Assembly: GCA_964408945.1 (NCBI GenBank)
Contig: CAYPBJ010000005.1
Location: 62,001 to 126,000 of the forward strand
Direction: 5' to 3'
DNA length: 64,000 bases
DNA from: VMCP01 sp964408945
GTDB taxonomy: Bacteria > Bacteroidota > Bacteroidia > NS11-12g > UBA955
In this document: positions 16,494-23,774 of the stretch, one piece after another
Layout: every line of letters begins with the position of its first letter
How positions within the stretch are numbered: position 1 is the first letter of the stretch
The notes under the pieces: generated by a model
Seen by the model: only the letters and a program-made list of their open reading frames with translations
Told to the model about the DNA's origin: nothing
Databases searched by the model: none
Translations under genes and position numbers: made by a program

Positions 16494-18614
16494 TTGACAC
16501 AAGAATCAAAAGATCAACAAAATGAAGAAATCGTAAGCGCAGCTGCGGTTTCTACTCCAGCTCCCAAGAAAAGTTCAACTGCAGCTTCTGCACATGATGA
16601 TTTTGACTGGGACGCTGACGAAGCGGGCTTCCAGTCTTATTCTAAGGAAGATCGTCTTAAGCTCGAAGAGCAGTACAACAACACCTTCAATCCCGTAACT
16701 GAGAAAGAAGTTGTTAAAGGTGTAGTCGTTGCAATTAACGACAAAGACGTAGTAGTTAACATCGGCTTTAAAAGCGATGGTATGGTACCACGTACAGAAT
16801 TTCGCGATATGCCCGACTTGAAAGTGGGTGATAACGTAGAAGTATTTGTTGATATTGCCGAAGACAAAATGGGTCAGTTGATCTTGAGTCGCCGCAAGGC
16901 CTTGCAAGAAACAGCATGGGAACGCATCATTGAAGCAATGGAAAGCGACACCGTTGTTACAGGTTACGTTCGCTCTAGAACCAAAGGTGGTTTAGTTGTT
17001 GATGTTTTCAACATCGATACTTTCTTGCCAGGTTCACAAATTGATACGAAGCCAGTTCGCGATTACGATCAATACGTAGGTAAAACTATGGATTTCAAGA
17101 TCGTTAAAGTGAACGAAGTATACAAAAACGTAGTTGTATCTCATAAAGCACTTATTGAAGATGATATTGAAGCTCAGAAATCTGAGATCTTGTCTCGTCT
17201 TGAAAAAGGACAAGTACTTGAAGGTGTAGTTAAAAACATGACCAGCTTCGGAGTATTTGTTGATTTGGGTGGAATTGACGGTTTGTTGCACATCACTGAT
17301 ATCTCTTGGGGTAGAATTAACCACCCAGAAGAGGTGTTGAAATTAGATGAAAAAGTAAATGTTGTAATTCTTGATTACGATGATACTAAGAAGCGTATCT
17401 CTTTGGGATTGAAGCAGTTGTCTGCTCACCCATGGGATGATTTAGATCCATCTATCGCTGAAGGTTCAAAAGTAAATGGTAAAGTAGTTAGCGTTGCTGA
17501 TTACGGTGCTTTCATTGAAATTAAACCTGGAGTTGAAGGATTGGTTCACGTTTCTGAAATGAGCTGGAGCTCTCACTTGAGAAATCCATCTGAATACCTA
17601 ACAGTTGGCGAAGATATTGATGCAGTTGTATTGTCACTTGACCGCAGCGAGCACAAAATGAGCCTTGGTATTAAGCAATTGACTCAAGATCCTTGGGTTG
17701 AAATTGCAAATAAATACCCTGTAGGTAGCAAACATAAAGGGGTAGTTAAAAACTTGACTTCTTATGGTTTGTTCCTTGAATTGGAAGAAGGTATCGACGG
17801 ACTGGTTCACGTTTCTGACTTGAGCTGGAACAAGAAGATCAAACATCCAAGTGAATTCGTGAAAAAAGGCGAATCTCTAGAAGTGATTGTTCTTGAGGTA
17901 GATTCTGACAACCGTCGTTTGAGCTTAGGCCACAAACAGTTGGAAGAGAATCCTTGGGATACTTTCGAAACCATCTTCACTTTGGGTTCAATTCACGAAG
18001 GTACAGTTACCAGCATCAATGATAAAGGAGCAACCATCCAGTTGCAATACGGTGTTGAAGCATTCGCTCCAACTCGTCACATCAAGAAGGCTGATAACAA
18101 GCCAATGAAAGAAGACGAAGTATTTGAATTTGAAGTGATTGAATTCTCTAAAGATTCTAAGAGAATCATCGTTTCTCATACAAACATTTGGAAAGGTGCT
18201 GAACGTGCTAAAGACGGAGAAGAGAAAAATTCTCGTGAAAAAGCAAGAAAGAATACATCTAAAACTATGAAGAAGATCAACCAATCTTCTGAAAAGACCA
18301 CCCTTGGTGAATTAGATGCTCTTTCTGAATTGCGTGCACAGTTCGAAAAAGCTGAATCTAAACCTGCCGCTAAAGCAGCAAAAGAAGTAAAAGAAGCTCC
18401 TGCAGCTGCAGAAACTTCATCAACTGGTGTTTCAGAATTGAAAGATCTATCTGGTGTTGGTCCTGCTATGGTTAAGAGAATGTCTGCGTTAGGTGTAAAT
18501 ACCGTCGAAGATTTGATCGCAATCACTGACGAAAAGGCGGCTGAATTGGCTGAGCAAGATTCCAAAATTTCTGCTGAACAGTGGACAAAATGGATCGCTG
18601 AAGCTAAAGCTTAA
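16494..18614 (+). CDS. rpsA: 30S ribosomal protein S1 with C-terminal helix-hairpin-helix domain
   Basis: Binds mRNA and assists initiation on the 30S subunit. 706 residues: an acidic/Ser/Ala-rich N-tail (1-~55), six S1 OB-fold repeats (about 63-130, 148-215, 235-302, 320-390, 405-475, 490-560; for example SFGVFVDLGGIDGLLH and DYGAFIEIKPGVEGLVH), a Lys/Glu/Ala-rich linker, and a C-terminal HhH module (about 643-706) with DLSGVGPAMVKRM. The extension makes it longer than the usual ~550-600 residues. Codons look optimised (cgt, aac, ggt), as for a highly expressed gene. The start is TTG at 16494 behind an AAAGGAGG. A terminator closes the gene at 18637. Confidence 0.95.
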   Translation: MTQESKDQQNEEIVSAAAVSTPAPKKSSTAASAHDDFDWDADEAGFQSYSKEDRLKLEEQYNNTFNPVTEKEVVKGVVVAINDKDVVVNIGFKSDGMVPRTEFRDMPDLKVGDNVEVFVDIAEDKMGQLILSRRKALQETAWERIIEAMESDTVVTGYVRSRTKGGLVVDVFNIDTFLPGSQIDTKPVRDYDQYVGKTMDFKIVKVNEVYKNVVVSHKALIEDDIEAQKSEILSRLEKGQVLEGVVKNMTSFGVFVDLGGIDGLLHITDISWGRINHPEEVLKLDEKVNVVILDYDDTKKRISLGLKQLSAHPWDDLDPSIAEGSKVNGKVVSVADYGAFIEIKPGVEGLVHVSEMSWSSHLRNPSEYLTVGEDIDAVVLSLDRSEHKMSLGIKQLTQDPWVEIANKYPVGSKHKGVVKNLTSYGLFLELEEGIDGLVHVSDLSWNKKIKHPSEFVKKGESLEVIVLEVDSDNRRLSLGHKQLEENPWDTFETIFTLGSIHEGTVTSINDKGATIQLQYGVEAFAPTRHIKKADNKPMKEDEVFEFEVIEFSKDSKRIIVSHTNIWKGAERAKDGEEKNSREKARKNTSKTMKKINQSSEKTTLGELDALSELRAQFEKAESKPAAKAAKEVKEAPAAAETSSTGVSELKDLSGVGPAMVKRMSALGVNTVEDLIAITDEKAAELAEQDSKISAEQWTKWIAEAKA

Positions 18615-18636
18615 TTCAACTAATTAAATTACAAGA

Positions 18637-18666
18637 AGTCCCGCTGGAAACAGTGGGACTTTTTTG
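18637..18666 (+). terminator. Rho-independent terminator of rpsA
   Basis: A 10-bp stem (AGTCCCGCTG / CAGTGGGACT, one G-U pair) with a GAAA tetraloop is followed by a run of T. It is among the best terminators in the window. Confidence 0.92.
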
Positions 18667-18690
18667 TTTTCTAGTATTTCGGTAACTTTG
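18663..18690 (+). promoter_or_regulatory. Promoter of the His-rich membrane protein
   Basis: TAACTTTG (18683-18690) is an exact -7 box 10 bases before the ATG at 18701. The only TTTG at a usable distance (18663-18666, spacer 16) is the end of the rpsA terminator T-run. Confidence 0.5.
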
Positions 18691-18700
18691 ATAAATCATA

Positions 18701-19354
18701 ATGGATCATTTACAAACCCAATTAACTGCTGCTTTCTTAGTCAGTTTACTTCACGGTTTAATACCTTCTCATTGGTTGCCTTTAATTGCATACGCAAAAA
18801 GCCAGAAACTAAATAGTTCTTGGTTGCTTCGTGAAGCGGGTATTATTGCCATTATTCACGCATTGGGTACCATTTTAATTGGTTATTTGGTTTATCATAC
18901 TGCTCACCTTAGTCATTTGGGTACACTTGCCATTAACGATTTAGAAGACGCAATTGATGAATTGAGATTTATTCTTCCATTTGAGAAGTTCTCTGCTTTG
19001 ATTCTGTTCATATTGGGACTGGTTTTTCTATATAGACATTACAATCATAAACACTTTCATCTTGACCATAAAAAATTTGGCAAGAGAATGCTAACAGGTA
19101 TAATCGTTGCGATGTTTTTAAGCCCCTGTATGGAAATAGTGGGTTTTTATTTTACGCTAGCACCATACGGCTTGGACGCTTTTTGGAAATTGAGTTTTAT
19201 GTACCTCTTTACTACCATGGTAAGTATTTCTGCTGGGGTAATGATCTTCAATAAAGGAATGGAGAAAATAAATATCCATAAATGGGAACACAACGCAGGA
19301 ATCTTCAGCAGCGTTCTGATGATGGTTTCAGCGGTGCTTATGTGGTTCTTTTAA
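18701..19354 (+). CDS. His-rich integral membrane protein, UreH/NicO/TauE-like
   Basis: 217 residues with about six membrane spans. The first span carries HGLIPSHWLP and the second HALGT, paired His motifs like those of UreH/NicO-type metal exporters. Before span 4 there is a His-rich loop, HYNHKHFHLDHKK (about residues 124-136), and FLSPCMEI follows. The pattern suggests transport of a divalent metal (Ni, Co, Zn); that is inference. It follows the rpsA terminator, has its own -7 box, and overlaps the convergent transporter gene by the 4 bases TTAA. Confidence 0.65.
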   Translation: MDHLQTQLTAAFLVSLLHGLIPSHWLPLIAYAKSQKLNSSWLLREAGIIAIIHALGTILIGYLVYHTAHLSHLGTLAINDLEDAIDELRFILPFEKFSALILFILGLVFLYRHYNHKHFHLDHKKFGKRMLTGIIVAMFLSPCMEIVGFYFTLAPYGLDAFWKLSFMYLFTTMVSISAGVMIFNKGMEKINIHKWEHNAGIFSSVLMMVSAVLMWFF

Positions 19355-20103
19355 TTTTCGTGGGTTTTACCTAAATATTTGTCAATCACATTGTGAATGA
19401 CGTATAACAAAGGCAACAAAATTATTGCCATACCTAATTTATAGATATAATTGATGGTTCCCACTTGTAGAACCCAAGTCAGTGAGTAGTTTCCGCCTAT
19501 ATAAAAGGCAATTACCAAGACTACATAACTATCAATAAACTGGCTGACAATGGTGCTGCCTGTAGCCCTCAACCAAATCATTCTATCATTGGTGTATTTT
19601 TTTATTCTTTCAAATATTAAGGCGTCTATCAATTGACCAATTAAAAAAGCAACCAATGAACCAACAATAATCATTAACCCTTGTCCGAATACGGCATTGA
19701 ATGCGCTTCCCATGTTTTCAATGCCCTGTGTTTTAGCACCTTTTAGCCACCAAGTTGCTCCCTCCAACGACATAGCCAATCTGACCATTAAAAATGAGTA
19801 AACCAACATGATTACGGCCAAATAGGAAAGGCGTTGTACACCTTTCTTGCCAAAATACTCATTAATAATATCAGTAAGTACAAATACAAAAGGCCATAAA
19901 ATGACTCCAGCAGTCATATCTAAATTGTAGGTTGATTCTCCCCATTGCAAATTCAATGGTTTAACCCCCAAGCTACCTTCCAATGAAAATATCTTTGCAC
20001 CAATGAATTCCGCAATGATGGCATTGGTCAAGAAGGAAAATCCTAAGACAATAAACAGTCTATTTTTACGTTCATTGAAGGTGTTTGTTGATTCATTCAT
20101 CAT
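19351..20103 (-). CDS. yhhQ: Queuosine-precursor transporter (YhhQ/VUT family)
   Basis: 250 residues with about six membrane spans. N-terminal LTNAIIAEFIGAKIF and FVLTDIINEYFGKKGVQR are signature segments of the VUT/YhhQ family, which takes up queuosine precursors (preQ0/preQ1) for tRNA modification. SQFIDSYVVL near the C-terminus is also typical. No other queuosine gene is in the window. The first of two ATG codons (20103) is used; an exact -7 box lies 7 bases upstream, so the mRNA is nearly leaderless. The stop overlaps the neighbour's stop in TTAA. Confidence 0.88.
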   Translation of the reverse strand: MMNESTNTFNERKNRLFIVLGFSFLTNAIIAEFIGAKIFSLEGSLGVKPLNLQWGESTYNLDMTAGVILWPFVFVLTDIINEYFGKKGVQRLSYLAVIMLVYSFLMVRLAMSLEGATWWLKGAKTQGIENMGSAFNAVFGQGLMIIVGSLVAFLIGQLIDALIFERIKKYTNDRMIWLRATGSTIVSQFIDSYVVLVIAFYIGGNYSLTWVLQVGTINYIYKLGMAIILLPLLYVIHNVIDKYLGKTHEN

Positions 20104-20110
20104 TCGCTTT

Positions 20111-20118
20111 CAAATCTA
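20111..20118 (-). promoter_or_regulatory. -7 promoter element of yhhQ
   Basis: Minus-strand TAGATTTG is an exact TAnnTTTG ending 7 bases before the ATG at 20103. No clear -33 partner is seen. Confidence 0.5.
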
Positions 20119-20206
20119 GTCAAATTAGACAGGTTTTAAAATGTGAATAAGCCAATTAATGCCTTTACGTAATCATGTTTAATTTTACCACTGATAAACT
20201 CGTACA

Positions 20207-21223
20207 ATGAAATTTTGGTCGTCCATTCTTTGTTTTACATTCATTTTTACCCAATTATTAGGGCAAAAATTGTCATCTAGTGAAGATTTAATAAGAACAT
20301 TGATTCAACAAGGAAAAATTGCTGATGCCAAAATTGAAATTCAGAAACAATTGGCATCCAATCCCAATAACTCAGAAGCACATTTTGGTTTAGGCCTCTG
20401 TTACATCAATTCAAAAGAATATAGTACCGCTTTAGTGTCCCTTAATAAAGCAATTAATTTAAATCCAAGTTTGAAGGATGCTTATTTCTACCGGTTTTTA
20501 GCCAATATCGAAACGTCTAATTTTCAATTTGCCCTAGCAGATATCAATCAGCATCTGAAATATTTCTCTCAAGATACATTGGCACATTCTCAAAAAATGA
20601 ATTTAGCTATTCAAATGAGGGAATACAATGATGCAATTCAAGAAGGTTATTGGTTATTTGACCATAAATTCGGCGGTGACGAAATTATTATTCAACAAAT
20701 TAAATTGTTAGAAATGCAAAAAAGCCCCAAAGAACAAATTTCATTTTTGAATAGGGTAATTTTAGATTACAGAGATAATCATTTGTGGTATTATCACAGA
20801 GCTCAAGCGTATTTTAATTTGGGCGAATATGAGAAGTCATTAATTGATTTAGATCGATTTTTAATTGTTGAACCTAAATCAGTGATTGCATTAAAACTTC
20901 GATTTGATAACCACTATTTCCTCCGAAACTTACCGAAATGTGAAATTTTCATTCAAGAACTCATGGATCTTGAACCAGAAAATGGCTTGTTTTACAGCGA
21001 TTACGGACATATATTACTCCAAAAGGGTGAATGGAATAAAGCCATTAAAAATTTTGACCAGGCCATCAAATTCAAGTCTGACCATCTTGGTTATGTTTAC
21101 TTGGGACGAGGAATCGCTCGCTTTAATTTAAATCAGAAAAAATTAGCCTGTGCTGATTGGGAAAAAAGTTTGCTGTTAGGTGAGACCATTTCTAAAAAAT
21201 ATCTAAACAACTATTGCGAGTAA
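20207..21223 (+). CDS. Secreted/periplasmic TPR protein
   Basis: 338 residues. The N-terminal signal peptide is MKFWSSILCFTFIFTQLLGQ with a likely cut after about residue 20. The rest is tetratricopeptide repeats from ~25 to ~320 (for example SEAHFGLGLCYINSKEYSTA, AHSQKMNLAIQMREYNDAI, WYYHRAQAYFNLGEYEKSL, GYVYLGRGIARFN). It is probably a protein-protein scaffold in the periplasm. Its last 10 bases overlap the start of the lytic transglycosylase gene, which suggests translational coupling and a shared role in wall metabolism (inference). Confidence 0.8.
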   Translation: MKFWSSILCFTFIFTQLLGQKLSSSEDLIRTLIQQGKIADAKIEIQKQLASNPNNSEAHFGLGLCYINSKEYSTALVSLNKAINLNPSLKDAYFYRFLANIETSNFQFALADINQHLKYFSQDTLAHSQKMNLAIQMREYNDAIQEGYWLFDHKFGGDEIIIQQIKLLEMQKSPKEQISFLNRVILDYRDNHLWYYHRAQAYFNLGEYEKSLIDLDRFLIVEPKSVIALKLRFDNHYFLRNLPKCEIFIQELMDLEPENGLFYSDYGHILLQKGEWNKAIKNFDQAIKFKSDHLGYVYLGRGIARFNLNQKKLACADWEKSLLLGETISKKYLNNYCE

Positions 21224-22173
21224 AAATTATTACATATAGCTTTTTGGTTTTGGGTGGTTTGTTCTTCCTTTCTAATGGAATTGAACCCCCACAAAAAACG
21301 CGTCCTGCTAACAACGATTCTGTGTTAAACCAATCTAACCAATTTTTTCAGTCACCAGATGTTGCATTTTGGTTGCGAGACATTGAATTATCCTCAGATT
21401 CATTTTTGGTCGTTGATAAAAAATCTCGAAAAGTAATAGACGTACTTCATAAGTCTCAAGTTTTGAAAATAGAAACTGGTAAAAACCTGAAAGAATTAGC
21501 AAAGATTTATCATTTTGTACATAAGTTGGATTCGAATTCGCAGGTAAAATTTGTTCGAGGACGTAAGGAGTTTTTTAACTATCCTAAAATTGAACCCCAT
21601 ATCAGTCCAGCTGAGGCTATTTTTAAAAGTGTTGGGGTAGATACGGCGTTGGCAAGATTTATTCTACTGATTGAAAGTCCAAGCAATCCATCTGCCATTT
21701 CTATTTCTGGCGCTAGAGGTCATTTTCAATTAATGCCATCAGTGGCAAGAAAATACGGATTGGTGATCAATCAATATAGAGATGATAGGCTGAATTTCGA
21801 AAAATCTGCCGTAGCAGCAGCTAAATTGATGAAGCAATATTGCATTCCACAAGCCCAACGAATAGCTTTAAGTGCAGGTATATTGGTTGATTCGTCTGCA
21901 AAGACTGAACTTTGGTTTCGATTGTTGGTCTTACATGTGTATAACGCAGGTTCTGGCAATGTGGCAAAAGCAGTTAGGGTATATGCTGCCGATGGATTAA
22001 CAGGAGAGGAGTTGATCATGAAATTATGGAAAACACATGTTGGAGCATTTGGAAATAGTTCTCAAAATTATTCTCAAGTGGCATTAGCAAGTCATTTAGC
22101 TTACAATAGGTATTTATCAAATAAAAAATCAGAGGTTTTTTCTCAAGCAGCCCAAAATAATGCTGCCAATTAG
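21214..22173 (+). CDS. Lytic transglycosylase, SLT/GH23 type
   Basis: 319-residue exported murein lytic transglycosylase. A signal segment (about residues 1-22) is followed by a ~110-residue linker domain and a GH23/SLT domain: catalytic Glu in FILLIESPSNP (about residue 153), SGARGHFQLMP and VARKYGL, then HVYNAGSGNV, the late SLT motif. The start is TTG at 21214, inside the stop region of the TPR gene. No ATG or GTG is available upstream of the signal peptide. It cleaves the MurNAc-GlcNAc bond, likely in wall growth or recycling. Confidence 0.85.
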   Translation: MRVKIITYSFLVLGGLFFLSNGIEPPQKTRPANNDSVLNQSNQFFQSPDVAFWLRDIELSSDSFLVVDKKSRKVIDVLHKSQVLKIETGKNLKELAKIYHFVHKLDSNSQVKFVRGRKEFFNYPKIEPHISPAEAIFKSVGVDTALARFILLIESPSNPSAISISGARGHFQLMPSVARKYGLVINQYRDDRLNFEKSAVAAAKLMKQYCIPQAQRIALSAGILVDSSAKTELWFRLLVLHVYNAGSGNVAKAVRVYAADGLTGEELIMKLWKTHVGAFGNSSQNYSQVALASHLAYNRYLSNKKSEVFSQAAQNNAAN

Positions 22174-22383
22174 CATTTGTTTTTATGGCATATTTTTTAC
22201 TGTTTTTTCCATTGTTGGTCGACAAACGGAATAATAAAATGGACAAAATAACCTTCTCGGTGTGCAACAAAACTCACATACTAACATATTGCTTTCAATG
22301 TGCATTTTTTAAGTTGTTCATTTTTAGGCAAATAAAGCATTATTTAGAGCGATTTTAAATTAAAAACTATGTTAACAATTTAT

Positions 22384-22414
22384 TTTCGAGGCTTGGTTTC
22401 ACTTGGTATATTTG
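22384..22414 (+). promoter_or_regulatory. Promoter of the act operon
   Basis: TTTC (22384-22387), 19 bases, then TATATTTG (22407-22414) plus C. The -7 box is exact and the -33 has one change. A start near 22421 leaves about 24 bases of leader before the ATG at 22445. The 271-base gap upstream (22174-22444) is AT-rich and holds nothing else I can identify. Confidence 0.7.
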
Positions 22415-22444
22415 CGACGCGATACAAGTTTCGTCAAACTAGTT

Positions 22445-23755
22445 ATGAATATTAGTCGAATCAAAATGTGGGCTCTAGCAATTGGTTTCACCATTGCTTC
22501 TCCCATTTTATCTCAGGCACAACCAAATGCCGATGAAGGGAAAAAACTCTATGAAGCCAACAACTGCGGAAGTTGTCATGCTCTTGACAAGAAAGTTGTG
22601 GGTCCAGCCTTGCGCGGGGTCCATGAGAGAAGATCAGAGGAGTGGTTGGTGCAATGGATCAGAAACAACAAGAAATTCAGAGAGAGTGGTGATGCTGATG
22701 CAATAGCCATTTACAATGAATATGGCGGAGCAGCCATGAACATTTTCGAGAATTTGACACCAGCTCAAGTTCTTGATATTGTTGAGTACATCAAAACAGC
22801 TCCAGCTCCTGCAGCTCCTAAAACTGATGCCCCTGTTGGACCATCAGAGCCTCAGGCAGATTCTTCTACCAAATACATCTTATTGATTTTGGTGGTGATT
22901 TTTGGAATTGTATTGATGGTTTTAGGCAGAGTTAAGAATACATTGCGCAGAGTTGCAGCTGAAAAAGATCCTTCTGAGGGTGAATTTTTGGGAGATAACC
23001 GCAAATGGTATTTAAAATTGTTGCCATCCAAATTGGCAAATATGAATCCTACAGTTTTAGCAATTTTTATCACCCTAGCGGTTGCACTACCCGGTGCTTG
23101 GTATGGTTATAAATTTGCAATAACTGAAGTAGGGGTTCAAAAAGGATATGCACCAACGCAACCTATAGCATTTTCTCACAAGTTGCATGCTGGTGAATTG
23201 AATATTGATTGTAAATATTGTCACTCAACGGTTGAAGAATCTAAGAGTGCCAGTATTCCTGCATTGAACACTTGTATGAACTGTCATAAAGGTGTACAAG
23301 CAACAGAGAAATACAACGGAGAGATTTCCCCCGAAATCAAGAAAATATATGCCGCTCTTGATTATGATCCTCAGGCACTTCCTGGGAAAGAATACGGTAA
23401 TAATCCTAAGCCGATAAGATGGGTTAGAATTCACAATTTACCGGATCACGCATATTTCAACCACTCACAACACGTTGTAGTTGGAAAACTACAATGCCAA
23501 AGTTGCCATGGTCCAGTTGAAAAAATGGAAGTAGTTCAACAATGGAATACACTTCAAATGGGCTGGTGTATTGATTGTCACCGCAATACAGGCATAGATG
23601 CTGCAAACAACAATTATTATGCAGCTTTGCACGATAAAGCGGCAAAAGATTTGAAAAAGAATCAAAACAATAGTCAATATTTTGGGCCTGACGGAAAAGT
23701 TAAAATCACTCCTGCTATGAACGGTGGATTGGAGTGTGCTAAGTGCCACTATTAA
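22445..23755 (+). CDS. actA: Alternative complex III subunit ActA, multihaem cytochrome c
   Basis: Electron-transfer subunit of the alternative complex III. 436 residues: signal peptide (about 1-25, ending SQAQ), a monohaem cytochrome c domain (NNCGSCHALD), one membrane span (~140-160), a second hydrophobic segment, then five more CxxCH sites (CKYCH, CMNCH, CQSCH, CIDCH, CAKCH). The total of six haem sites is one more than the pentahaem ActA described for Rhodothermus, because of the N-terminal monohaem domain. ATG 22445 fits the signal peptide; longer readings would run through the promoter. ActB follows after 19 bases. Confidence 0.93.
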   Translation: MNISRIKMWALAIGFTIASPILSQAQPNADEGKKLYEANNCGSCHALDKKVVGPALRGVHERRSEEWLVQWIRNNKKFRESGDADAIAIYNEYGGAAMNIFENLTPAQVLDIVEYIKTAPAPAAPKTDAPVGPSEPQADSSTKYILLILVVIFGIVLMVLGRVKNTLRRVAAEKDPSEGEFLGDNRKWYLKLLPSKLANMNPTVLAIFITLAVALPGAWYGYKFAITEVGVQKGYAPTQPIAFSHKLHAGELNIDCKYCHSTVEESKSASIPALNTCMNCHKGVQATEKYNGEISPEIKKIYAALDYDPQALPGKEYGNNPKPIRWVRIHNLPDHAYFNHSQHVVVGKLQCQSCHGPVEKMEVVQQWNTLQMGWCIDCHRNTGIDAANNNYYAALHDKAAKDLKKNQNNSQYFGPDGKVKITPAMNGGLECAKCHY

Positions 23756-23774
23756 AAAAATAGAAAAACACGAA

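Noticed and set aside
18176..18565. 129-codon minus-strand frame opposite the rpsA tail
   Set aside because: Ala/Ser/Phe-rich shadow of the Lys/Glu/Ala linker and HhH of S1; no start signal and overlaps a highly expressed gene.
22403..22444. Earlier TTG start for actA
   Set aside because: The codons lie inside the act promoter -7 box; the signal peptide starts cleanly at ATG 22445.
22174..22444. Possible small RNA or riboswitch in the gap before actA
   Set aside because: AT-rich with no convincing stem or terminator; only the promoter near its end can be supported.
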